Source: Thioalkalivibrio sp.
GTDB lineage: Bacteria > Pseudomonadota > Gammaproteobacteria > Ectothiorhodospirales > Ectothiorhodospiraceae
Direction: 5' to 3'
Assembly: GCA_003550945.1 (NCBI GenBank)
Contig: PULL01000130.1
Coordinates: 1 to 13,756 of the forward strand
DNA: 13,756 nt
The notes under the pieces are model-generated. The model searched no databases, was not told the origin of the DNA, and saw only the letters and a list, made by a program, of their open reading frames with translations. The position numbers were made by a program, and so were the translations under genes. Positions 1 to 7,069 of this stretch are shown here, piece after piece (the first letter of the stretch is position 1; each line of letters begins with the position of its first letter).

Positions 1-581
1 ACGGCCATATCCTCACCATCGAGGACCCGATCGAGTTCGTGCACGAGTCCAAGAAGTGCCTGGTGAACCAGCGCGAGGTGCATCGTGACACACACGGCTT
101 CAGCGAGGCCCTGCGCTCCGCTCTGCGCGAGGACCCGGATACCGTCCTGGTCGGCGAGTTGCGCGACCTCGAAACCATCCGTCTTGCTCTGACCGCGGCG
201 GAGACGGGCCACCTGGTGTTCGGGACGCTGCATACCAGCTCGGCCGCGAAAACCATCGATCGCATTGTCGACGTGTTCCCGGGCGCCGAGAAGGACATGG
301 TACGGGCGATGCTTTCCGAGTCGCTGCGCGCGGTGATCTCTCAGACGCTGCTGAAGCGCGTCGGAGGCGGCCGGATCGCGGCACACGAGATCATGCTGGG
401 CACCCCGGCGATCCGGAACCTGATCCGCGAAAACAAGGTCGCGCAGATGTACTCGGCGATCCAGACGAGCGCGGGAATCGGAATGCAGACCCTCGACCAG
501 TGCCTTCGCGACCTGGTCGGGCAGGGCCTGATCACGCGCGATGATGCCAAGCGGCGGGCGGTGGCTCCGGACGCGCTCTGA
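1..581 (+). CDS. pilT: PilT, type IV pilus retraction ATPase (C-terminal part, 5' end outside window)
   Basis: Hexameric AAA-type ATPase at the inner-membrane base of the type IV pilus; it drives pilin depolymerisation, pilus retraction and twitching. The reading frame is open from base 3, so the N-terminal PAS-like domain and Walker A loop lie upstream of the window. About 192 residues remain. Visible in order: the Asp box TIEDPIE (bases 15-35), the Walker B region VLVGELRD, the His box TGHLVFGTLHTSSA, and the PilT-specific AIRNLIRE segment followed by KVAQMYSAIQT and GMQTLDQCL. These match the Pseudomonas PilT C-terminus, as I recall it, nearly residue for residue, so PilT is favoured over PilB or PilU. 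It stops with TGA at 579-581, 60 nt before pilU on the same strand. The initiation codon and upstream signals cannot be seen. Confidence 0.96.
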   Translation, partial: GHILTIEDPIEFVHESKKCLVNQREVHRDTHGFSEALRSALREDPDTVLVGELRDLETIRLALTAAETGHLVFGTLHTSSAAKTIDRIVDVFPGAEKDMVRAMLSESLRAVISQTLLKRVGGGRIAAHEIMLGTPAIRNLIRENKVAQMYSAIQTSAGIGMQTLDQCLRDLVGQGLITRDDAKRRAVAPDAL

Positions 582-641
582 GCCCGGCACCGCTAGCGGA
601 CTTTTCGGTCAAGCAGAACAGACAACGAGGGTTTCAAGACC

Positions 642-1814
642 ATGGATCGTGACAAGGCCATACGTTTCATGCACGACCTGCTGCGCACCATGGTCGAGCG
701 CGGCGGATCCGACCTGTTCATCACCGTTGGCATGCCGCCGGCGGCCAAGATCAACGGGCTGGTGTCGCCGATGACCGACCAGTCGCTGACCCCGGCGCAC
801 ACCCAGGTGCTGGTGCGTTCGATGATGAACGACAAGCAGTCGGCGGAGTTCGACCGCAGCCACGAGTGCAACTTCGCGATTGGCCTGGAGGGCGTGTCAC
901 GATTCCGCGTCAGCGCCTTCACCCAGCGCGGGCACGTCGGGATGGTGTTGCGCACGATCCAGAGCAAGATCCCGAGTTTCGAAGAGATCAACATGCCGCC
1001 GCAGCTGAAGGACATCGCGATGACGCGGCGCGGGCTGGTGATCTTCGTCGGCGCGACCTCCTCGGGCAAGTCGACTTCGCTCGCGGCAATGATCGGCTAC
1101 CGCAACCATCACTCCGCGGATCACATCATTACCATCGAAGACCCGATCGAGTTCGTGCACCCGCACGACAAGAGCCTGGTCACGCAGCGCGAGGTGGGCG
1201 TCGACACCGAGAGCTACGAAATCGCGCTGAAGAACACCTTGCGCCAGGCGCCCGACGTGATCCTGATCGGCGAGATCCGCGACCGCGAAACCATGGACTA
1301 CGGCATCGCGTTTGCCGAAACCGGACATCTCTGCCTGTCCACATTGCACGCGAACAACACCAACCAGGCGCTGGACCGCATCATCAACTTCTTCCCCGAG
1401 GACCGGCGGCCTCAGCTGCTGATGGACCTCTCGCTGAACCTGAAGGCGGTGGTGTCGCAGCGGCTGATCCGCACCCAGGACGGCAAGGGCCGGGTCCCGG
1501 CGGTGGAAATCATGATCAACACGCCGCTGATGTCGGACCTGATCCTGAAAGGCGCGGTGCACGAGATGAAGGACCTGATCAAGCGTTCCCGCGAACAGGG
1601 CATGCAGACCTTCGACCAGGCGCTGTTCGACCTCTACGAGTCCGGCAAGATCAGCTACCCCGAGGCAATCCGCAACGCCGACTCGATGAACGACCTGCGG
1701 CTGCGCATCAAGCTCGACAGCAAGCGCGCCCAGCGCGAAGAGGAGCCCGACGTGATGGACGACCTGACCGGGCTCTCGGTATCCGAAACGGCCGACGACT
1801 TCGTCGCACGGTGA
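642..1814 (+). CDS. pilU: PilU, PilT-dependent type IV pilus retraction ATPase
   Basis: Accessory retraction ATPase that works with PilT to increase retraction force. The 390-residue product has family length. Visible: N-terminal GGSDLFITVG (21-30); Walker A GATSSGKS (137-144) in a FVGATSSGKSTSLAAM context; Asp box TIEDPIE (164-170); Walker B VILIGEIRD (206-214); His box TGHLCLSTLHANN (227-239); and a PilU-type C-terminus with MQTFDQAL and ADSMNDLRLRIKL. The acidic tail after residue 360 is variable in the family. ATG at 642 is chosen because a GAGG lies at 627-630, 11 nt upstream, and because the N-terminus aligns with known PilU proteins. It follows pilT by 60 nt and precedes a second PilU-like gene by 5 nt, so co-transcription is likely. 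Confidence 0.95.
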   Translation: MDRDKAIRFMHDLLRTMVERGGSDLFITVGMPPAAKINGLVSPMTDQSLTPAHTQVLVRSMMNDKQSAEFDRSHECNFAIGLEGVSRFRVSAFTQRGHVGMVLRTIQSKIPSFEEINMPPQLKDIAMTRRGLVIFVGATSSGKSTSLAAMIGYRNHHSADHIITIEDPIEFVHPHDKSLVTQREVGVDTESYEIALKNTLRQAPDVILIGEIRDRETMDYGIAFAETGHLCLSTLHANNTNQALDRIINFFPEDRRPQLLMDLSLNLKAVVSQRLIRTQDGKGRVPAVEIMINTPLMSDLILKGAVHEMKDLIKRSREQGMQTFDQALFDLYESGKISYPEAIRNADSMNDLRLRIKLDSKRAQREEEPDVMDDLTGLSVSETADDFVAR

Positions 1815-1819
1815 CACCA

Positions 1820-2953
1820 ATGGCGACTGCACAGATCGATCCCTATCTGAAACTGATGGCGCAGAAGGGGGCATCGGACCTCTTCTTCATCACCGGCGCT
1901 CCGATCAGCATCAAGGTCGACGGCCGCGTCCAGCCGTTGTCCAGCGCGCCGCTGAAGCCGGGTGAAGTCGCGCAGATCGCCGCGGAAATCATGACGCCCG
2001 AGCAGCAGGCCGCGTTGCAGAACGACCTCTCGGCCAACTTCGGCATTTCGCGCCCCGATGTCGGCCGGTACCGGATCAACGTCTACCACCAGCGCGGCCA
2101 GGTCGCGATGGTGATCCGGCACATCCGGCTCACGATCCCGACGATCGAGGAACTCGGCCTGCCGCTGGTGCTCAAGGACTTCGTGATGCACCGCAACGGA
2201 CTGGTGCTGATCGTCGGGTCCACCGGTTCCGGTAAATCGACCACGCTCGCCGCGATGATCGACCATCGCGCCCGGCACGAGACCGGCCACATCCTCACGG
2301 TCGAGGACCCGATCGAGTTCCTGCTGCCACACCGGCTGTCGATCGTCGGCCAGCGTGAGGTCGGCCTCGACACCCCGAGCTACGAGCTCGCGTTGCAGGA
2401 CGGAATGCGCGAGGCGCCCGATGTGATCATGGTCGGCGAGGTGCGCAGCCGCGAGACCATGCGCCAGGCGCTCAACTATGCCGATACCGGCCATCTGGTG
2501 CTGACCACGCTGCACGCGACCAGCGCGAACCAGGCGCTCGACCGCCTGATCCACATGTTCCCCGAGGACTTCCGCGGCCAGATCCTGACCGACCTGTCGC
2601 TGAACCTGCGGGCGATCGTCGCCCAGCGGCTGCTGCGGACGCCAGAGGGCAAGCGGGTGGCCGCGGTCGAGGTGCTGGTGAACACGCCATTCGTGTCGGA
2701 GCTCATCCGCGAGGACAAGGTCGGCGAGATCAAGGAGGCGATGCAGAAGGGTTCCAAGGACGGCATGCAGACCTTTGACCAGGCGCTGTACCGACTCTAC
2801 AAGGAGGGCAAGGTCGAGCTCGAGGAGGCGCTGTCCAAGGCCGACTCGCGCGCCGATCTCGAGTGGCGCCTGAGTTTCGGAGGTGGGGTCGGCAGCCTGG
2901 AAGGCGAGGCGGAAGAGGATTTCCGGCTGCCCGGAGAAACGGCTGCCCGCTGA
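1820..2953 (+). CDS. second PilU-like retraction ATPase (tandem paralogue)
   Basis: A complete third member of the PilT/PilU family, 377 residues. All nucleotide-handling motifs are intact: Walker A GSTGSGKS (133-140), Asp box TVEDPIE (160-166), Walker B VIMVGEVRS (202-210) and His box TGHLVLTTLHATSA (223-236). The C-terminus (MQTFDQALYRLYKEG, then KADSRADLEWRLSF) is built like PilU (MQTFDQAL..LY..GKI, ADSMNDLRLRI) rather than PilT (MQTLDQCL), so a PilU duplication is inferred. It has diverged strongly from its neighbour, so the duplication is not recent. ATG at 1820 is chosen; an in-frame GTG at 1811 overlaps the pilU stop as GTGA and is a real alternative for coupled translation. No strong Shine-Dalgarno is seen, which fits coupling to pilU. 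Its role (third retraction motor or alternative PilT partner) is unknown. Confidence 0.9.
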   Translation: MATAQIDPYLKLMAQKGASDLFFITGAPISIKVDGRVQPLSSAPLKPGEVAQIAAEIMTPEQQAALQNDLSANFGISRPDVGRYRINVYHQRGQVAMVIRHIRLTIPTIEELGLPLVLKDFVMHRNGLVLIVGSTGSGKSTTLAAMIDHRARHETGHILTVEDPIEFLLPHRLSIVGQREVGLDTPSYELALQDGMREAPDVIMVGEVRSRETMRQALNYADTGHLVLTTLHATSANQALDRLIHMFPEDFRGQILTDLSLNLRAIVAQRLLRTPEGKRVAAVEVLVNTPFVSELIREDKVGEIKEAMQKGSKDGMQTFDQALYRLYKEGKVELEEALSKADSRADLEWRLSFGGGVGSLEGEAEEDFRLPGETAAR

Positions 2954-2980
2954 GCCGGAACGGGTTTTCCGGACCGCGCG
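2954..2980. terminator. short inverted repeat between convergent genes, weak terminator candidate
   Basis: The 27-nt gap between the convergent pilU-like and pyrK-like genes holds CCGGAA (2955-2960) and its complement TTCCGG (2967-2972) around a 6-nt loop. Position fits a bidirectional terminator, but the stem is short and no T-tract follows on either strand, so the call is tentative. Confidence 0.25.
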
Positions 2981-3877
2981 TCAGGGGGGCGGAAACACCG
3001 TCTCTGCCTGAAACACCGGACCGTCCACGCAGACGCGTTTCATCGCGGTACCCTCCGGGGTGCGCACCGCCACCGTGCAGCCCGCGCAGCCGCCGACCGC
3101 GCAGGCCATGTATTCCTCCAGCGACACCTGGCAGGGCAGCCCGAATTCGGCCGCGAGCGCTGCGCAGGCCTCCAGCATCGCGTGGGGTCCGCAGGCATAC
3201 AGTTCCACCTGACCGCGCAGTTCCTCGTTCAGGCTCGCCAGCCAGGGGCGCGCGAGATCGGTGACGAAACCCGGATAGGCGCCCGGGATGTCGGCGCGGG
3301 AAGTCAGGCGGCAGGCGACGCCCCAGTCCTCCAGCAGCGGCATCGTCGCGATCGCCCCGTCCGGCAGGCCCGGCCAGAGAATCTCCGAGGGCCGCGGCCG
3401 GAACGGGAACGGCACCTCGGATCCGAGAATGGCGCGGGTCTGGGACGCCTGGCCCTGCCGGCGCAGGTGATCCGCAAGAAAGATCATCGGCGGGATGCCA
3501 ACGCCGCCCCCGAGCAACAGGCGCAAAGGACGCTCGGCGTGCAGCGTGAACGGCTGGCCAATCGGCCCCAGCACGCTCAGCTGCATGCCCACGGGTTGCC
3601 GGGCCAAAGCCTCGGTTCCTTCGCCCACCACCTTGTACAGGAACTCGACCCACCCCTGTGTCGCGTCTACCCGCTGTATCGACAGGGGCCGGCGCATCGG
3701 CAGGCGCGGATCGCACTGCAGGTGTACGAACTGGCCCGGTTGCGCACGGCTGGCACACTCCGGCGCCCGCAGCTTCAGGATCCACTGGTCGCCGGCGTGT
3801 TCCGCGTGTTCGATGATTTCAGCCGCGTCTTCGAGAAAAATGGTTCCGCGGTGGCTGCGGGCGGCGTCGGTATTCAT
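2981..3877 (-). CDS. PyrK-like dihydroorotate dehydrogenase electron-transfer subunit (FAD / [2Fe-2S] oxidoreductase)
   Basis: Resembles PyrK, the FAD and [2Fe-2S] subunit that passes electrons from class 1B dihydroorotate dehydrogenase to NAD. The 298-residue product shows a ferredoxin-reductase fold: PGQF (47-50), flavin motif RRPLSI (62-67), the nucleotide-binding segment LLGGGVGIPP (121-130), ACGPHAM (228-234), and a C-terminal iron-sulfur site with Cys259, Cys264, Cys267 and Cys283 followed by VDGPVF. Four cysteines in C-x4-C-x2-C-x15-C spacing match the PyrK cluster domain. ATG at 3877 is favoured because it overlaps the pyrC' stop as ATGA (3874-3877), the junction style used repeatedly in this cluster. 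No PyrD is present in the window, and most gammaproteobacteria use a quinone-linked PyrD that needs no PyrK, so the true partner is uncertain. A sulfhydrogenase-gamma-like or other flavin reductase is possible. Confidence 0.8.
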   Translation of the reverse strand: MNTDAARSHRGTIFLEDAAEIIEHAEHAGDQWILKLRAPECASRAQPGQFVHLQCDPRLPMRRPLSIQRVDATQGWVEFLYKVVGEGTEALARQPVGMQLSVLGPIGQPFTLHAERPLRLLLGGGVGIPPMIFLADHLRRQGQASQTRAILGSEVPFPFRPRPSEILWPGLPDGAIATMPLLEDWGVACRLTSRADIPGAYPGFVTDLARPWLASLNEELRGQVELYACGPHAMLEACAALAAEFGLPCQVSLEEYMACAVGGCAGCTVAVRTPEGTAMKRVCVDGPVFQAETVFPPP

Positions 3878-5166
3878 GCGCTGTCCTCCGCGGGCAGGGT
3901 CCATGCGGGCCGTCCGGCGACCCAGGTCTCGGTCACCCGGCCGGAAAACGTCCAGCCGATGAAGGGGCTGTTGCTGCCGGCGCTGAGCCAGCTCTCCGGG
4001 GTGATCTCGTTCAGCGCCTCCGGATCGAACAACACGAAGTCGGCTGGCGCTCCTCGGCTCAGCCGCCCGCTGCCGAGCCCGAGGATGTCCGCGGGACCAG
4101 CGGTAATGCGGGCGAGCGCTGCGGACAGCGGCATCAGTCCCTCCTCGACCAGGCGCAATGTCAGCGGCAGCAACGTCTCCAGCCCGCTGATGCCGGGCCG
4201 CGTCTCGGCGAACGGCCCGAGCTTGCTGTCGCTTTCGTGCGGCTGGTGGTCCGAGCACACTGCGCTGATCTCGCCGCGGGCCACCGCGTCGCGCAGGCCT
4301 TCACGGTCGCGCTGCGTGCGCAGCGGGGGCATCACGTGGCAGAGCGGGTTGAAATCGGCCACGTCGACCTCGGTGAGGAACAGCTGGTGTGCGGCCACGT
4401 CGGCGGATACGGGGAGGCCGTCCGCGCGCGCCTTCGCAATCATCTCCGCACCGCGGCGGGTGGACAGCCGGTTCACGTGCACCCGTGCGCCGGTCTGTTC
4501 GACCAGGGCCAGGATGCCGCCCAACGCCGCGGTCTCGGCCGCTTCGGGGATTCCCGGCAGGCCGAGTCGCGTGGATACCGCGCCCTCGTGCACGCATCCC
4601 GATCCTGTCAGCGACGCATCCTGTGCCGACAGCGAGACCATCAGGTCGAAGGTGGCCGCGTACTCCATCGCGCGGCGCAGCACCAGCGGGCTGGCCAGCG
4701 GGCGCCAGGCGTTGCCGACCGCGACGACACCCGCGCGCTTCAGCGCAGCCATCTCGGCCAGCTGCTCGCCGTGCAAACCGCGCGTGAGCGCGCCCATCGT
4801 GAGTACCCGTACCCCGCAGGCCTGTTCGGCGCGGCGCGAGATCAGCTCGACTTCGGCCGGCGAGTCGATCGGCGGGGTCGTGTCCGGGGGCACCACCACG
4901 GTCGTGATCCCACCGCGCGCGGCGGCCTGGGTCTCGCTCGCGATCGTCGCCTTGTGCTCTTCGCCCGGCTCGCGCAGATGCGCCGACAGGTCGACGATGC
5001 CCGGGAACAGCCAAAGCCCGGAGGCATCGATGCGGCGACGCGGTTCGAAACCCTCCGGAACGGCCCCCAGTGCAAGGATCTCGCTGCCCTGGATGCAGAC
5101 CGGCGTGACCGCGTCCAGGCCACTGCCGGGATCGATGACCCGCGCGTTCTCGATCAGAATGCTCAT
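3874..5166 (-). CDS. pyrC': PyrC', catalytically inactive dihydroorotase-like subunit of class A aspartate transcarbamoylase
   Basis: Dihydroorotase-like protein of 430 residues, next to pyrB. Fold landmarks are clear: GIVDLSAHLREPGEEHK (56-72), AARGGITTVVVPP, GSGCVHEGAVSTRLGLPGIP, VCSDHQPH (303-310) and PGISGLETLLPL. Active dihydroorotases of this class carry an HxH pair before LREPG, a metal-binding Asp, two further His ligands, and a catalytic Asp. Here the first His is Ser61 (His63 is kept), the Asp region reads VGNAWRPL (Asn152), the HxED-type His is Ser180 and the HVST-type His is Arg233; only the DHQPH Asp306 remains. It therefore probably cannot bind the binuclear metal site. In Pseudomonas an equally inactive PyrC' is needed to assemble the PyrB dodecamer, and the same role is inferred here. 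ATG at 5166 overlaps the pyrB stop as ATGA. Confidence 0.9.
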   Translation of the reverse strand: MSILIENARVIDPGSGLDAVTPVCIQGSEILALGAVPEGFEPRRRIDASGLWLFPGIVDLSAHLREPGEEHKATIASETQAAARGGITTVVVPPDTTPPIDSPAEVELISRRAEQACGVRVLTMGALTRGLHGEQLAEMAALKRAGVVAVGNAWRPLASPLVLRRAMEYAATFDLMVSLSAQDASLTGSGCVHEGAVSTRLGLPGIPEAAETAALGGILALVEQTGARVHVNRLSTRRGAEMIAKARADGLPVSADVAAHQLFLTEVDVADFNPLCHVMPPLRTQRDREGLRDAVARGEISAVCSDHQPHESDSKLGPFAETRPGISGLETLLPLTLRLVEEGLMPLSAALARITAGPADILGLGSGRLSRGAPADFVLFDPEALNEITPESWLSAGSNSPFIGWTFSGRVTETWVAGRPAWTLPAEDSA

Positions 5167-6170
5167 GAGCCGCGCACACCCATCACCATCGACATCACCG
5201 CCATCCGTACCGCGATTCCGAACGTGACCTGCTGCAGGATCACCGACTGCGCGCCGTCGGCGACGGCCGAGTCGATCTCCACGCCGCGGTTGGCCGGCCC
5301 CGGGTGCATCACCAGGCACCCGGGTTTTGCGAGGTGCAGGCGCCGGCGGGTGAGTCCGAAGAGCTGGAAGTACTCGTGCTCCGAGGGCAGGTGGGCGTGC
5401 TCCATGCGCTCGCGCTGCAACCGGAGCATGATCACCACGTCCACGTCGTGCAGACCCTGTTCCAGATTGTGATACACGTGCACGCCGAGGTCCTCGACAT
5501 GCGCCGGGAGCAGCGAGTGCGGTGCGACCACCCGCACCTCGCCTGTCTGCAGGATGTTCAGCGCGTGGATCTGCGAGCGCGCGACGCGCGAGTGCAGGAT
5601 ATCCCCGACGATCGCGATCTTCAGGCGGGTGAAATCGCCCTTGAAGCGGCGGATGGTGAACATGTCGAGCAGGGCCTGCGTCGGGTGCGCGTGCCGGCCG
5701 TCACCCGCGTTGAGTACGCTGATGCCGGGTTCCACGTGCCGGGCCATGAAGTGCGCGGCTCCGCTCTGCTGGTGCCGCACCACGAACATGTCGACGTTCA
5801 TCGCCTCCAGGTTGCGCAGGGTGTCGAGCAGGGTCTCGCCCTTCACCGCCGAGGAGGTGCTGACATTGATGTTCAGCACGTCGGCCGAGAGGCGTTTTGC
5901 GGCGAGTTCGAAGGTGGTGCGGGTCCGGGTGCTCGCCTCGAAGAACAGGTTCACGATGGTCTTGCCGCGCAGCAGCGGCACCTTCTTCACCGCCTTCTCG
6001 TTCATGTTTGCGAAGGATTCGGCGGTGTCCAGGATCTCGTTCAGCAGGTCGCGGCTCAGCCCCTCGACGGTGAGCAGGTGCTGCAGTCGCCCGTCCGGGG
6101 TCAGCTGCAGGCTGTTGGGCAGGGGGCCGGCCTGGGGCAGTTGGCTGGCCGGAGCGGCCACTGGGATCAA
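5163..6170 (-). CDS. pyrB: PyrB, aspartate carbamoyltransferase catalytic subunit (class A type)
   Basis: Condenses carbamoyl phosphate and L-aspartate to N-carbamoyl-L-aspartate, the first committed step of pyrimidine synthesis, in the cytoplasm. The 335-residue product shows the carbamoyl-phosphate loop FFEASTRTRTTFE with STRTR at 80-84, the SSAVKGET loop (106-112), GDGRHAHPTQ (156-165), MLRLQRER (248-255) and HPGPANRGVE (289-298). About 30 residues precede the conserved LQHLLTVEGLSRDLL, matching the N-terminal extension of Pseudomonas PyrB, where it serves nucleotide effector binding. The start is TTG at 6170: it overlaps the pyrR stop as TTGA, and GGAGGA at 6182-6177 stands 6 nt upstream. 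In-frame GTG codon 4 is the alternative. No pyrI regulatory subunit is nearby, consistent with a PyrB-PyrC' enzyme. Confidence 0.95.
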   Translation of the reverse strand: MIPVAAPASQLPQAGPLPNSLQLTPDGRLQHLLTVEGLSRDLLNEILDTAESFANMNEKAVKKVPLLRGKTIVNLFFEASTRTRTTFELAAKRLSADVLNINVSTSSAVKGETLLDTLRNLEAMNVDMFVVRHQQSGAAHFMARHVEPGISVLNAGDGRHAHPTQALLDMFTIRRFKGDFTRLKIAIVGDILHSRVARSQIHALNILQTGEVRVVAPHSLLPAHVEDLGVHVYHNLEQGLHDVDVVIMLRLQRERMEHAHLPSEHEYFQLFGLTRRRLHLAKPGCLVMHPGPANRGVEIDSAVADGAQSVILQQVTFGIAVRMAVMSMVMGVRGS

Positions 6171-6673
6171 GCGCCGTCCTCCAGTTGCACGCGCTCAAGC
6201 CGCAGCGGGTCTGGCCCGCGCAGCTTCACCTGCTCGGCTGCGCCAAGCTCGAGGTGGGTGCCGACGATGGCCGCCGCAACCGGCAGCTCGCGTCCGTCGC
6301 GCTCGACCAGTACCGCGAGCGTTACCGAGGCGGGCCGGCCGTAGTCGAAAAGCTCGTTCAGTGCGGCGCGGATCGTGCGCCCGGTGTATAGCACGTCGTC
6401 CACCAACAGGATGTGCTCGTTGTCCAGCTCCTCGGGCAGTTCCGAGGGCCGTACCTGCGGGTGCATGCCGATGCGCGAGAAGTCGTCCCGGTAGAAGCTG
6501 ATGTCCAGCTTGCCCATCGGGCGCGTGTAGCCGAGCCGCTGGCGCAGCGCATCCGCGATCCAAACCCCCCCGGAATGGATGCCGACCACGATCGGCTGCT
6601 CGATACCTCGCTGCTCGAAGTGGCTCCGGGCCTGCTCGGCCATGCTGTCCAGTAGGGATGCGATCTCAGGCAT
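6167..6673 (-). CDS. pyrR: PyrR family phosphoribosyltransferase (pyrimidine regulator / uracil PRTase homologue)
   Basis: Member of the PyrR branch of type I phosphoribosyltransferases; in Gram-positives PyrR binds pyr mRNA in response to UMP and has uracil phosphoribosyltransferase activity. The 168-residue product has family length. Visible: IVVGIHSGGVWIADAL (28-43), the PyrR-type GKLDISFYRDDF (54-65), and the PRPP loop ILLVDDVLYTGRTIRAAL (88-105). ATG at 6673 gives MPEIASLLDSM; GGAGA at 6688-6684 lies about 10 nt upstream and the start overlaps the ruvX stop by 8 nt. A longer in-frame extension to 6727 would run inside ruvX and is not favoured. It is followed directly by pyrB and pyrC', as in Pseudomonas. 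Because the gene starts inside ruvX there is no room for a pyr attenuator leader here, so a B. subtilis-like mechanism at this site is unlikely. Confidence 0.93.
   Translation of the reverse strand: MPEIASLLDSMAEQARSHFEQRGIEQPIVVGIHSGGVWIADALRQRLGYTRPMGKLDISFYRDDFSRIGMHPQVRPSELPEELDNEHILLVDDVLYTGRTIRAALNELFDYGRPASVTLAVLVERDGRELPVAAAIVGTHLELGAAEQVKLRGPDPLRLERVQLEDGA
6177..6182 (-). promoter_or_regulatory. ribosome binding site deciding the TTG start of pyrB
   Basis: GGAGGA read on the minus strand, 6 nt before TTG at 6170, inside the end of pyrR. It is the strongest Shine-Dalgarno in the minus-strand cluster and supports initiation at TTG rather than at downstream GTG codon 4. Confidence 0.7.
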
Positions 6674-7067
6674 TGCGGGTGTTCTCCATAAGCCAGCCTT
6701 CGAGGATGACCGCGGCGGCGTGGGCATCCAGCCCCGGGTCTTTGCCGCTGCGCCGCAGGCGCTCTCGTCCCAGGTGGGAGCTCAGGCGCTCGTCCGCCCA
6801 GTATACCGCCAGCCCGTGACGCTGGCCGAGTTCTTCGCCAAACGCCCGGATCGCCGGTCCGAGAGCCGTGGGCTCCCCGTCAGCCCGGGTCGGCCAGCCG
6901 ACCACGAGGGCGTCCGGGCGCCACTCGGCGACCAGCGCATCGATGGTGCTGTCGGTGTCCGGTTGGCCAGGCCGCACGGTGGCGAGGCCGCGCGCGCTGC
7001 CCGTAAGCTGGTCACCGATCGCGATGCCTATGCGGCGCTGGCCATAGTCGAAGGCCATCACCCGCAC
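6666..7067 (-). CDS. ruvX: RuvX/YqgF family Holliday junction resolvase-like nuclease (pre-16S rRNA nuclease)
   Basis: RNase H-fold nuclease of the YqgF family, implicated in 16S rRNA 5' maturation and described as a Holliday junction resolvase-like protein. The 133-residue product shows the acidic active-site positions: Asp7 in AFDYG (5-9), followed by RRIGIAIGD; PDALVVGWP (51-59); the DERLSS motif (92-97); and Asp114 in LDAHAAAVILEGWL. GTG at 7067 is chosen because it places DYG at the usual distance from the N-terminus and starts 2 nt after the algH stop; ATG at 7058 (codon 4) is the alternative. Neighbours algH and ruvX are a very common gammaproteobacterial pair, and the 3' end overlaps pyrR by 8 nt, suggesting translational coupling. 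Confidence 0.93.
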   Translation of the reverse strand: MRVMAFDYGQRRIGIAIGDQLTGSARGLATVRPGQPDTDSTIDALVAEWRPDALVVGWPTRADGEPTALGPAIRAFGEELGQRHGLAVYWADERLSSHLGRERLRRSGKDPGLDAHAAAVILEGWLMENTRNA

Positions 7068-7069
7068 GG

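Noticed and set aside
590..599. CCGCTAGCGG palindrome between pilT and pilU
   Set aside because: A 10-nt self-complementary string with no loop cannot form a terminator, and such short palindromes are common in GC-rich DNA.
866..1819. Long upstream extension of the second PilU-like gene in the same frame
   Set aside because: The extra ~318 residues are Arg/Ala/Pro-rich, resemble no family, and are an out-of-frame reading of pilU; the PilU-like homology begins at MATAQIDPYL (1820).
3182..5227. Open 681-codon plus-strand frame across pyrK-like and pyrC'
   Set aside because: It lies antisense to two genes with strong family motifs, and its translation is compositionally biased with no recognisable domain; a GC-rich antisense artefact.
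4237..6501. Plus-strand open frames opposite pyrC', pyrB and pyrR
   Set aside because: His/Arg/Val-rich antisense translations without homology; the minus-strand genes are unambiguous.
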